A DNA stretch of 64,000 nt. It comes from Ampelomyces quisqualis (lineage: Eukaryota; Ascomycota; Dothideomycetes; Pleosporales; Phaeosphaeriaceae). The stretch covers positions 930,001 to 994,000 of the forward strand of contig JAGTXZ010000005.1 of NCBI GenBank assembly GCA_018398575.1, written 5' to 3'. The translations under genes were made by a program, and so were the position numbers. Below the pieces are notes generated by a model. That model did no database searches and had not been told where the DNA came from. It saw only the letters and a list, made by a program, of their open reading frames with translations. Positions 33,210-44,568 of the stretch are shown piece after piece; positions within the stretch are counted from its first letter, which is position 1; the number at the start of each line of letters is the position of its first letter.

Positions 33210-34955
33210 ATGGCTGCAACAGATGAAGAACATCAGCCGCTGCTGAGGCAGATTTCTCGCGAACAAGGGAAGCATGATGAAGTCATTTTGGACTTTGAGC
33301 CGTTGGACCCTGAGGATCCGAGGAATTGGAGCGAGGGGTTCAAGTGGTGTATTGTGTTGTTGCTGGCTTGCATGGCGTTCACAGTGTAGGTTTTCGCGAT
33401 TTTTTCATCATCGTGAGGTCCTTCTTTCCTTGAGAGAGTTTCAACGCTGAATTGAGTTTTCTTTTACGTCGCCATAGTTCTTGATAACTGTACCCTCATG
33501 CACAACGTACAGTCTCTTTGGTTTGGTCAGTTCTCTGATCCAGACGTCCATGCATCCCTGGGATTAATGACCCTGAACCGCATCTCCATCATCAAGGCAC
33601 AAAGCTAAAACTCCCATAGAACACTAACTTGTATCGGCGTCGTTCCTATTGCCTCGCGCATTGTCGAAGACCTCGACGGCCATAGCTCCTCATCAACCAC
33701 ATCCGCCCTCCTCGTCACCATCTGGGAACTCGGCGAAGCCGCCGGCCCACTCCTCATCGCCCCGCTCTCGGAGCTCCTAGGTCGCTACCCCGTCATGAAC
33801 GGCTGTAACGTCGGCTTTATCATTTGGACGCTTGTCGCGGCGTCATCGCAGTCTTCCAAGATTTTCATCGCCGCGCGCATGCTGACTGGTCTTTCTGTTG
33901 CTGCCAACGTCCTGAACCCCGCCATCATCGGCGACATGTTTGAGAGTGATAAGAGGGGGAGCGCGATGAGTTTGATCATGCTTGCGCCGCTGATTGGAGG
34001 CGCGATTGGGCCTGCGATTAGTGGTGCGATTGCGCAGTCGCTGGGGTGGAGAATGGTGCTATTGATAGCGGCGGGTATTGCCATCTTGTGCGAATTGCTG
34101 TTCTTGACGTGCTTTAGGGAGACGTACAAGCTAGCTATCTTGCGACGCAGAACCAAGCGGATTCAGCAAGAGAGTGGGGAGTTTGAGAATGCGAAGGCCG
34201 TTGGTAGCCATGAGAGCGTGATGAAATTGTGGCACGCGATTACCAGGCCGTTCGCGGTGCTGTTCGGATCCAGTGTGCTAATGCTGCTTTCCATCTTCGC
34301 ATCGATTGCGTTCAGCTTCTTTTACGTCATGTGCATCTCGCTGCCGGATGTGCTGCTGGCGGAGTATGACTTTACCCCTGCACAGGCAGGAACAGCCTTC
34401 ATGTCATTTAGTAAGTCTCATAGTCATTGCATCTGAACATTCCAGAAGCTGACATTTCATGTAGGTGCCGGATCATTTTTGTGCGTCATGGTCTGCAACT
34501 TCGGGCTCGACAGGATCTACATCAAACTCCGCGGTTCTGACAAAGGCAAGCCCGAATATCGCCTTCCGCTCACGATACTAGGAGGCTTTCTACTCCCATT
34601 CGCTTTTGCTGCGTACGGCTGGATTGCCGAACTACGACTGCCCGTTCCATTACTCCTCGTCTCGGTGGCGCTTCTTGGATTCTCGCTGCTCTTGTCTATG
34701 GTCCCGATTCAAGCGTACATCGTCGACGCTTTTGGACTCTACTCTGCATCTGCAATGACCGGCGTTATTGTGACGAGATGTTTAGCAAGTACATTTTTGC
34801 CCTTGTGTACAGGACCCCTGAAGGATAGGTTTGGATATGGCTGGGGATTCACCTGTCTCAGTGCACTGAGCTTAAGCTTAGCTGTAATTCCCTTGCTCAT
34901 CTTACGATACGGCGAGAAGTGGCGGCAGCGATCTGAGTTTTCGAAAGACGATTAA
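33210..34955 (+). CDS. MFS transporter (DHA1-type drug:H+ antiporter-like)
   Basis: Three exons, 33210-33385, 33620-34410 and 34465-34955, 485 residues, plasma membrane. The N-terminus carries LDPEDPRNWSEGFKW, the usual lead-in of fungal DHA1 efflux proteins. Helix 2 and the loop contain LIAPLSELLGRYPVMNG (the conserved motif-A region), followed by IFIAARMLTGL, then GPAISGAIAQSLGWR (motif-C-like GP..SG). A cytosolic loop with RRRTKRIQQ separates the two halves, and the second half has six helices. Intron 1 is 234 bases, long for this window; a small internal exon in it cannot be excluded, although the simple join (V+T) restores the family sequence TLTCIGVVPIASRI. The substrate is unknown. Confidence 0.88.
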
Positions 34956-35046
34956 AAGGATCAAGGGGTGCAATTGAGGTGAAAGACAATATGCTGGAAA
35001 ACTATTTAAGCACAAATACTGAGTTATGCTCACACTCTGTTATAAT

Positions 35047-36493
35047 CTACCACCACGTGTCAGTAAGTCGAAAGAAAGTTTCGTCCCTCGTCCGCATTGC
35101 TTCTCGTCTTCCGTTGAATGTGCCGTTAGCCAGTATACTGTCTGAGCACGATCTTTTGTGGTCGACTACGCCATGACTGCTGGACAGAACTGGTATGATT
35201 GAGTCCTTGGCGGCCTTTATATCAACGACCCGCGCTGCTGAAGGGGCTACATGACCTTGTAGTAGAGGTATGGCTTTCAACAAGCGTGGAGTAGGAACAG
35301 TATCAGAGGGTACTACGCTTAGGGTAGCGCAATCGCCAGGCAATCTGTCAGAGAGCACGTCTTCTCGCAACTTATCTATTATCTTGTCTTGGTCGCTCCA
35401 GGGCTGTCCAAGCAGCCAAGTTCGAAAATCCATACACACGGTCTCTTGACCAAAGGCAGTGAAACTGAGGCCGGGTTCTCGTGCATCCTGCGTCAGCCTG
35501 TTCCGAGCTGCATCTGGTGCGAATGCCCCGGTATTCGAAGCGCTAATGGTGTAGTCGTTTTCTGAGCTTGTCGATGTTGACCAGCCCTGTGACAGTCTCC
35601 TATGATCTGCTTGCAACAGTTTCGATAACCTCTGGCTATAACGCATCATCTGGGCTTGGAGACTTTCCCGCTCCTATGAATTGCGTGCGGGGAGGCTACA
35701 TCTTATCGAAGCAACTTCCAAACGTGCCATGTAAGTTCACTCCTTCTCTGGAGATTCGTGTCATCAGGTGTCTCATCGCACTCCACAGTTTCAGGATCTT
35801 GGGCTGGGAGCAACAAAGACTTCTCCGACGGTGTGTAGTTTTCTGCGCGTAGTTGTGATATTTCTGCGTTGTATCGCGTCTCGGCTTCTTCCAGGCTTAT
35901 CATAGAACTGCGACAATCCAGCTCCAGACTTTGCAGAGTAGTTCGTTCTTGATCGTCTTCCGTAGTGATGGTCTGTATTTGATGAAACAACCTGCCATAG
36001 TGAGTCAGTGTGTACGGAAGAGTGATAAATAGACTTACGAGCGCCTGGCGACTTTCTCCACGATGTTGATAGTGCACAGCATTAACGCGATGTTGGACTT
36101 GTACGCTTCAAGCGCCGCTCTCAGGATAACAATCTTGGGTTTCTGGAAGACGACCCATTGGAATTTTCTGACGAGGCTAAAATTTCCGTCCTTGGTGCTG
36201 GCCATGCCTCGTAGCGTTTCAGCCGCGTCGAGAACTTCCGTGAACATCTCCACACTAGCGTCTGTCATACTCTGCATCATGTCGGAGCAATGGGCAAAGT
36301 AGTTCGAGCTTTGAACCTTCTCCATGGCATCCTTGAGCGTATTGAGGATTGTGCAAAAGCTTCGGATCTGGCTACTGATCATTCTGGCTTCCTGTCCCGC
36401 CGAACCAATGTCAGAAGCCAGCTGTGAAAGTACAAGAGTAACTTTCGTGCCCGCTGATATAATGCCAACTATGCTCCCTGCAAGCTCCGCCAT
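35047..36493 (-). CDS. Protein with a fungal NLR-type N-terminal domain
   Basis: Three exons proposed: 36493-36039, 35991-35724 and 35673-35047, 449 residues. The first 150 residues (MAELAGSIVGIISAGTKVTL, SDIGSAGQEARMISSQIRSF, DMMQSMTDASVEMF) form the all-helical domain found at the N-terminus of fungal STAND/NLR proteins and of stand-alone proteins. Exon 2 is a coiled coil, and exon 3 adds ERESLQAQMMRYSQRLSKLL then low-complexity polar sequence ending RLTDTWW. No NACHT, P-loop or repeat domain follows. Intron 1 has a GTAAGT donor. Intron 2 uses GTTTGG, a weak donor chosen because it keeps phase, so exon 2/3 is less sure. The promoter is shared with EMC7, divergent, 482 bases apart. A role in incompatibility or immunity is only suggested by the domain. 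Confidence 0.72.
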
Positions 36494-36975
36494 GGGCTTC
36501 GGCCTTCAAGATCGAGGTCGTCTCGAAGCTCTCCCTGTCAGGGTCTATCAAGGAGAATGCGAGAAGGACATCAAGGATTTGCATGCGATAGTGCTTCGAT
36601 ATTGGGGAAAGATTAATGTATGTATTGAAGAAGAGTGGAATAGTCTCAATAGCACGTCTGTGGCAAGATGTGGGCAGTGCAGTCAGCACGGCGTTTGATA
36701 GAGACACGAGGCTGTGTACCACCTAGTGGGTGAGCTTGGCCAAGTACAGGCAGCCAGGTGTACGTGAGACACTTCATACAAAATAGGGTAGCCGTAGAAA
36801 TGCAGGACAGGAGCATGTCTCCTCCAGGAATCCTTTTAGAAGAGCAGTGTTGTGAAAGATGAGGTGGACGGTGAAGGGAACGCCGCCAACCGGCGTTTCT
36901 ATTTCTCCGAATGACGGTACCGGGACCTCGGGGAACATGATCATCCCCAGCTTCGACAACCTTCAACACCTGACG
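36494..36975. other. Divergent intergenic promoter region
   Basis: 482 bases between the NLR-type N-terminal domain gene (minus) and EMC7 (plus). No further gene seen. Confidence 0.5.
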
Positions 36976-37802
36976 ATGCAGTTTCCTATCGCGACTTTGG
37001 CCTCACTGGCGTCCACAGCCTCGGCTGCCCGATTTCTGATCCAGATCCCGACGACCGGCCAGTTCAATCCCTCGACGCTCCCCTCCACCACCCACGCAAC
37101 CCTACAAGCAAGTGGGCCACCGCTCGATGCTTACCTCACGCGCTCCAACACCTTCAGCTTTTCCAACGTCAGCGCCGGCTCCTATCTCGCGACGGTACAT
37201 TGCCGCGACTACGTCTTTGAGCCGCTGCGCATAGATGTAAGCCTCGAGGAGGCCGTCGAGGGGAGCGGCGACAGAAAAGAAGTCGTCAAGGCATGGCAGA
37301 CATTCCTGGGCAATGAATGGGACAACAAGGGCGAGTCAAGAGGCGAGGGCGGCAACGGACTGGTGATGGAGGCCAGGGTCGTGGCCACCAAGCACTTTTA
37401 CCAAGAACGTGGTGGATGTGAGTTGGCGCATGGCATCGAGGACAAAGCGACGATACTAACTGTCGCAGTCTCGCCGCTGTCGTTCCTGAAGAACCCTATG
37501 ATCCTCATGGCGGTTGTATCCATGGGCCTGATGTTCGGCATGCCCAAGCTGATGGAGAACAGTATGTGACCAACCGCGCATTCAAGACCATCTGGTCGAT
37601 TACTAATACTGGCATAGTGGATCCCGAAATGAAAGAGGAATTCGAAGAGATGAAGAAGAACGGTGTGCTCGGGTCGGGCCACACCAACACAGCCCAGCAG
37701 ATTCAAAACTTCGATCTTGCGTCCTGGATGGCTGGAAAGACAGACCCTGGCAGTGCCAACAGTCGCGGACAAAGCGCGGCTGGGCAGCAGAAGAAGCGGT
37801 AG
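36976..37802 (+). CDS. EMC7: ER membrane protein complex subunit 7 homolog
   Basis: Three exons (36976-37417, 37469-37561, 37618-37802), 239 residues. MQFPIATLASLASTASAA is a cleavable signal peptide. The lumenal part is the EMC7 beta-sandwich (ARFLIQIPTTGQF, GSYLATVHCRDYVFEPLRIDV). After it come FSPLSFLKNPMILMAVVSMGLMFGMPKLMEN, the single membrane helix, and a cytosolic tail starting MDPEMKEEFEEMKK. This is the arrangement of EMC7, a part of the ER insertase complex for tail-anchored and multipass proteins. The FSPLSF phenylalanine and the MDPEM methionine are both formed across splice junctions, which fixes the introns (GTGAGT..CGCAG, GTATGT..CATAG). Confidence 0.93.
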
Positions 37803-38821
37803 AGGATATGCGCAGATTCCAATCAACGCATACAGTCATATTAGCGAGTATGGATTCTGCTTTGTACACTGCATCTAAATATACCATACACGAGTTCCCA
37901 GTTTATGCTTCTCCCAGGTCAGCAGCTCAGACGCCAACCACACCTCCAACTCGTTTCGCCATCTCCTCGACGTCCAATACTGTTCCCTCTCCCGCACTCT
38001 TCTCCCGTTCTTCCCTCTTGACGCCACATTTGGCGCTATACGTCGCCTGGTCTCTCGTACAGCCCCTCTCCTAGAATATGTTCTCGCCCCAACAGCTACT
38101 TCCAAGAGATTCAGGCGGCGCATCTGGACAGTCATGCGCCCGCACAAGTACAGCGAGGGCAGATGCCGAGAGAATGAAGAGCAAGTGAATGGAAAACCTT
38201 GTCAGTGATATCATCTGATCCGTGTGTATTCTTCTGGGCACGGCATCACTACTTCCAAAACATAATCACCGCCAAAACAGCCTCGCCGCCAGATGAAATG
38301 CTATGAGCGGCGTATACGTATGCGCTAACGCACTTGCCATATTCGTCGTAAACGCCGATAAACACACGAACAACAAACTACCGTCTGAGGACATGGTCCG
38401 AATCGAGCCACGATAGCAGCAAGCTACAATCGCTCCAGAATTTCCACCCCATGATAAAAGCGATTACAAAGGCTTGCCGCTGGGCTACTCAGCTGCGGAA
38501 TCACCTGTGACAGCGACGATAGCGGCGTAAAAAACATGTCAATGAAGAGTTTGTGTACACGTACTACCTGCGCCATTCTTTTGCGCACCCTGGTAATACT
38601 TCCTTGTGGAAATATCCGCGTTCCGTGTCTGAACGACCTTGTTAGAAGAGTATTTACATGTTCTTCAAGCTGCCAACGTATTGTGCTATACACAAGCCTT
38701 GGCTGAAGCGGCTTTGGACGAAAATGGTTTTTGATCAGTTAGACGAGCTACCTCACTGGTGCCGGGCGCGCACCAGGAGATGTCCATCGCCAGCCTGCAA
38801 AGGCGACAAAATGAGTAATCT
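37803..38821. other. Intergenic, 1 kb, no gene seen
   Basis: Lies between the 3' ends of EMC7 and the antiporter. Short frames only. Confidence 0.5.
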
Positions 38822-40754
38822 CTAGCTTCTACTCGCCACATGTGGTTCTTCATCCGGAAAACGTATCGTCCTTTGCATCTCTGGCCCTCCTTGCGCGTTA
38901 GTATTTGCCGCCCTACGTTTCTTCGGCTCTTCATCGCCTTGTGCAGTCGAACCAACTGTGGACAGACGAGCAGGCGTGGGGGCTTGAGAGGTTGTTCTGG
39001 AGGTACTCGATGACCCATGGCCAGAAGGTATGATTGATCGTCCAATGCGTACCACGCGTTGAGGAAGAGTATCACCGCTGCGCAAGCCTCCTGTGCGTCT
39101 GCGCACTCTGGCCTCTGTTTCTTGGGCATCGTTTGGGACGTAGAAAGCCTCAGGCTCGCCATCGGCACTTCGCTGGGTGGAAAGGACATTTGACAAGGTC
39201 CGGGGAATGATAAAACCGAGCTTCGCCATCGGTATGCTGAGACCATGAACTACCTGCATTTGGTGTTAGAAGTCATATAAGACTAGATCGAGACGCACAA
39301 AAACTTACGATGGAACATATGCAAAGGAACCAGATGACCACGTTCATCACTTCCATCAAGTACTTTGCATCTTCCCTTACTTCGCCATCTACCTCAATTT
39401 TCCGTAAAAATTCCAGGCTCACGTAGAGGTAGAAGATGGCACTGACTCCGATCGGTCCGAAGAATCCAACGAAAAGAGCTTGTCGCTTTTGTTCGATTTG
39501 AGGGATCCATTTGTGCATCGCATAGACAATAGGCGGACGGCGAAGCAAGAGTACGAGGATTCCGAGGAAGATGAGGCGGTAAATTGGAATGACATCGTTG
39601 TGGTAGAATTCGGACCATGGGCAGACGGCGCCAAACCATATGAAGATGGTGACGTTGAGTAGCATGTCGATGGTGGGTTGAAAGGAGTCGTCCATGGTCT
39701 CGAGTCGGAACCTATGCAGTTAATACGTCAGTATATGTCTCGCATGTGTTTCCATCACGGCGTTATTACTTACCAATCGTCCCAGGTAAACGTGTTGCCA
39801 GCGATGAAGCAGGCCAGCACATCGTCGCTGCCGACCATGCCAACTGTGCCAACAATGAACAGCTATCAGGCGTTAGAAATGGATCAGCACATTTGCAGAG
39901 TGCCCAAAACCTACAGCCAGAGTGATTGCAAATACCAGAAAGCTTTCTCGGTCCACATATTTCCTCTCCTCGGCCCAATGCAACAGCTCTTTCGCGATCC
40001 ACCCCACTGTGGCCCCGTACACCACACTAAGTACGATAGTATATCCCCACGTCTCTCCGAACCACAATCCAATCGCATTTTGCACACTATCATCGGAGCC
40101 CTGCCCACCATGTCCAACATGCATGATGAGATACAGCGGCAAGAACAAAAACGGATATCCCAAGCCATCATTAGCTCCCGATTCAGCAATAACAATCTTC
40201 TGCAACTCTTTCGGAATATTCTTATCTGCAAACTTGCCCTTGACAATCGAATTCGACAGCACTGGATCCGTCGGTGTAACGCAAGCGCCCACCGCCAAGG
40301 CTTGGAGGAAGTTGATATGTGGGACCATGGCGAAGACTAAAAGGCTTGTTACGATCCACATAACCGTCATGCCCGGACCGAGTAACAGCGCGAGGCTCTT
40401 CCATTCTGTTTTCAGATATTTCGATGGGAGTTGTACACCTGCGAGTACCAGCTGGACGCCGAGGACCAGGCGTGTGAAGTAGAGTGTGATGGTATCTAGA
40501 GTTTCTACTTGGTGTAACGCATACTCATCCGGTCGCACCAGATTTGATGCATGTGGCGAGAATATTAGGCCTGCTACAAGCGAGATGACTTGTGTATTGT
40601 CAGGGTGGTATTCATGTAGGCTTGCTCTCGACTTACGAGCCTCGGAAAGGTAGAATTTCTCTTTCAGTAAGTACGACACGAGCCCAAAGATAGTAATGAA
40701 ACCCCCTAGAGTCGCGCATACAATGTTGAAATTCGTGATTGCGAGAGTAGGCAT
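38822..40754 (-). CDS. Plasma-membrane Na+/H+ antiporter (Nha1/Sod2 type)
   Basis: Five exons on the minus strand (40754-40637, 40588-39915, 39862-39774, 39711-39309, 39253-38822), 571 residues. It belongs to the CPA family that expels Na+ or K+ in exchange for H+. Diagnostic segments are LISLVAGLIFSPHASNL, FTRLVLGVQLVLAGVQLPSKY, ACVTPTDPVLSNSIVKGKFA (the TDPVLS ion site), IAESGANDGLGYPFLFLPL (the ND pair of the transport site), VGSDDVLACFIAGNTFTWDDWFRLET and VGFFGPIGVSAIFYL. The C-terminal cytosolic tail is about 150 residues, Ser/Thr/Arg-rich, shorter than in Saccharomyces Nha1. Each junction keeps phase and rebuilds a conserved residue (for example Trp in DDWFRLET). Confidence 0.93.
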
Positions 40755-41215
40755 CTTGCTATTCTAGCTTTGCGGTAATGGTTCCTACTGGTGACGAGTT
40801 GGCCACTTTATGTCACTATTTCTGAACTAGAGAAAGAGCGTTTGATGTTATGAATAAAGCTTATTGGGTAGATGTGTCTACGACTAAACTAATGCGTTGC
40901 GCGTAAGATGACAGGAAGGTGAGTGATGGTCCAACCTTTGCGTTGAGTTTTCCAAGGATCTGGTCCAGGTAGCGCGCCTTGGCTGACGGCTTGGTTGGCA
41001 TTACCAAATTGGCATTTGCTTGACATTTTCCATATTGGACATGCCTTCACAATCTTGTGTAGTTCATCACTTAGACTCGTAATACAAATTCTCAACAGCA
41101 TTGCACTCACGAACTGCAATGCGATAGTTACAATGCAAATAAATATCATGCAGGGCTATATACAAATCTCTCCATGTAGGTATCTTCCCATCTCAAGGAG
41201 ACTTGAGTCACACGC
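40755..41215. other. Intergenic, about 460 bases, no gene seen
   Basis: Promoter side of the antiporter gene and 3' flank of the complex I gene. Confidence 0.5.
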
Positions 41216-43676
41216 TCAAATGTTCGCTGCTGCTGTCGCAGATGGACCATACGCAACCTGTGGGTATGGATCGCCAGGCGCCATGAAGTTTGTCTTGGGA
41301 TTCTTTTCGGCCTTTGCAGCCGAACAGCGTGCCATTGTTGGTGAACTGTACACATATTAGCGTGCAATATTTGCAGATTGAATGGTGATGATACATACTT
41401 TCTCGAAATCGAGTCTGTGAAGAAGAAGTTCTCGATAGGGAGCTTCAGACCCATGCCTGAAGGTCGTGCTCCCTTGTTGCTGTCTACTAGTTGAACCTTG
41501 CTGAGGCCAGGTAGTGAAACAGGTTCGACAAGGTCATATCGTCGAAGTGCAGGAGATATTTCCTCCATGCGGTCACGTAGAGCTTCCACATCATCGTACG
41601 GCAGCTCAGCGCCGAAGTACTCTGATGCCGCTCGGACGATCTTCCAATCTTCTCTTGAGGCACCGGGTAGGCCAACTGCAGCGCGAGACATTTGTACACG
41701 ACCCTCAGTGTTGACGAATGTGACCGATTTCTCGGTATAAGCAGCGCCAGGGAGGACGACATCGGCGAACTGTGCGCCATGGTCGCCGTGGTGGCCCTGG
41801 TAGACGACGAAGGCATCCTTGGGTAGCTCGGCTTCGTTGATCTCATCAGCACCAAGCAGCCAGATGAATTTGGGCTTGGTATTCGCGACCTCTGGTGAAG
41901 GTACTGTGAAACCAACGTCGTAAGCGCCAGTTCGGGACGCTGTGCGTTGGAGGATATTGTAGCCGTTCCATTCCGGTGTCTGGAAATTGGCCTTATTCTT
42001 GTCTACGAAAGCGCCAATCTGTTCGAAGAAAGACTTAGCATCAGGGTGCTCAGCCACAGCGCTACCAACGATGATCATAGGCTTCTTCGCTGACTGTAGC
42101 TTCTTGGCAAACTCGCCAGACAGGGCGCTCTTCAAGTCGCTGGCACTAGAACCGAGGTTGGAGTACTCAAAAGTGCTCTCGAAGTCTTGACCAACGAGGC
42201 CGATCTCAAGTTCTGACCTTAGCCACTGCTTTCGGATACGTGCGTTGAGTACGGCAGCTTCGTGGCGAGGATTGGTACCAATGAGCAAGATGACATCGGC
42301 GTCCTCGACACCATAGATTCTTGAGTTGAACGAGTAGTTGGAACGAACATCAATGCCGTGAGCAATAGGTTCACTACCGCCGGGTTGGTCGAGCGCCAGA
42401 TTATCAGATCCAAGTCTGTTGGCAAGGTCCTTCATGGCGACAAGGGTTTCGGTTTCAACCAGGTGACCTGCAACTGCCTTGAATTCGTTGCCTTTGGGCG
42501 CGATCTTCTTGTATGCATTGCCGATCTCGACTAGAGCCTGCTCCCATGTCGCGGGCTGGAATGAACCTTCTGTGCGGATGAGCGGGTTGACCAAACGTTG
42601 TGTGCTGAGAGCATCGCAGGCGAATCGTGTCTTGTCGTTGATCCATTCCTCGTTGATATCGTCGTTCAATCGTGGAACGACCCTCATGACTTGAAGACCG
42701 CGCGAGTCGACTCGAACGTTGGAACCAAGGCCGTCGAGCACATCAATAGTCTCGGTCTTGTATAGTTCCCATGGTCGGGCCTTGAACGCGTACGGTTTCG
42801 AGGTGAGGGCGCCGACGGGGCAAAGATCGATGACATTTCCGGATAGTTCAGAGTCAAGGGCGGTCTCGATGTAGGTACCTATCTCGAGGTCGTTGCCACG
42901 ACCGAAAGAGCCAAATTCTGGCGCACCCGCAATGTCGTTGGAAAATCGAACGCATCGTGTGCAGTGAATACACCTGTTCATTGAGGTCTGGGGTTCGTCA
43001 GCGAATGATCCCAATCCTTATCAATGTTGCATCCCACCTTGATCAAAGGTCCAACGTTCTTGTCTTCCACAGCACGTTTGCCGCCAATCTCGTGGAATCG
43101 TCCTCGGTCGCCGCCGTATCGCATTGACTGATCCTGGAGATCACACTCGCCTCCTTGGTCGCAGATAGGGCAGTCCAGCGGGTGGTTGGCGAGAAGAAAT
43201 TCCATGACACCCTCGCGAGCCTTGTGAACCAGAGGCGAGTCTGTCTTGACAACCATTCCAGGCTGTACTGGCCATGCACAAGACGCCACGGGCTTGGGAG
43301 CCCTCTCCACCTCGACCAAGCACATACGACAACTCCCGGCAATCATCAACTTCTCGTGGTAGCAGTATCGCGGAATCGTAACTCCGGCCTTCTCACAAGC
43401 CTGGATGAGAGCGGACCCAGCTGTGGCCATGATTAATCTCGTGTCCGTAGCTCGTAGTCGTGTTTTTTTCACGTCGCGTACCTTCTACCTGGACCTTCTT
43501 TCCATCTACCAGGGCTGGTTAGCATGTTTCTCGAGCGGCAATGGCCCGTGGCACATACCAACAGTGATCTCGACGTCTGCTTGCCGTGTGGCCGAGGCAG
43601 AAAAAGGCCGGCTGCCATTGAGGGCCGCACGCTGCGCAGGCCTCTTCAGCGACCGGACTAGATGTTGCCGCAGCAT
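41216..43676 (-). CDS. NUO78: NADH:ubiquinone oxidoreductase 78 kDa subunit (complex I)
   Basis: Nuclear-encoded NDUFS1/NuoG homolog of the mitochondrial matrix arm. Exons 43676-43559, 43505-43482 (24 bases), 43420-43038, 42987-41399 and 41345-41216 give 747 residues. The presequence MLRQHLVRSLKRPAQRAALNG precedes VDGKKVQVEAGSALIQAC. [2Fe-2S] site: YCYHEKLMIAGSCRMC with the later SCAWPV Cys. [4Fe-4S] sites: HPLDCPICDQGGEC, and CIHCTRC with CPVGAL. The molybdopterin-like domain follows (VILLIGTNPRHEAAVLNARIRK, GHHGDHGAQFADVVLPGAAYTEK). The end NSPTMARCSAAKAE..NFMAPG is restored by the last splice (AA+T). The 24-base exon 2 is fixed by phase and by the DGKKVQVE family sequence. Confidence 0.95.
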
Positions 43677-44568
43677 GGTGAGGGCTTCGGCGATGGCGTT
43701 GAGTCGTGCTCTGTGGAGCTCGACCTTGACGTTGACGATTATGGGATGCGCCTTTGCTTGGCGCACGGCGTTGTCGCATAATCCGCTCCGTGATTGGTCG
43801 GTGCGTTACCCGCAGGGTACAAAACTCTGCGCATTCCCGCCCCCTTCTTCTAAACTCACTCATTATTCTGGAACCTTATTATTGTGGGATGGTCTGGCTT
43901 TCTACCTATCTATCCTCTATAAAGTTTCCTAAAGTACGACTCACCGAGCGTGGTAGCTGGAGCAGATGAAGTTTCTCTGATGAAATCTCGTTCCTTACCA
44001 ACGACGCTACATTCCCTCCTCGAGGTCTCGCAATAGCTCAGCCCGGAACCCACGAGACCAGACACAAGGTGGATCATCTCGTATGTAGCCTGGCCTGATG
44101 CTGTCAATACTTTGAAGATGAGTGGATCATCTACCTACAGTAGTCTGAAACCCATGTCGCTCCTACTTGAAAAACGCCCGCGTGAATTTGTCAGAGAAGT
44201 TGATGCGAAGCAGCTTATGTGCCAATGCCATTCGACATGTGAGCCTGAAGATCAAGGCAAATATTCATGCTTACGTATCGCCAACGGACTCGCGGGCGGC
44301 GGAACCTGCGGAGGTCAAGACGAACATCACCCCATTACACAATTGCACTCACTTTACTTGGGTGATAATTTTCGATTGTGTCAACTTGTCATCCATGTTA
44401 CTACACGCATTCTACAAACCTCGTTGCTGAGTATGTAAGCGCCATATTAAGCTCCATGCCGAACTTCGTTTGTTGTCTAACGCTACCATGCGCCCCCTCC
44501 AAAGAATAAAAAGTAGCTCTATGACCATACCTAAACGCCGTCGAGCTCAGAATCGTAATCTCGTATGT
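43677..44568. other. Intergenic, about 900 bases, no gene seen
   Basis: Promoter side of the complex I gene and 3' flank of the desaturase. A frame of about 100 codons at 44112-44438 lacks a domain. Confidence 0.45.
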
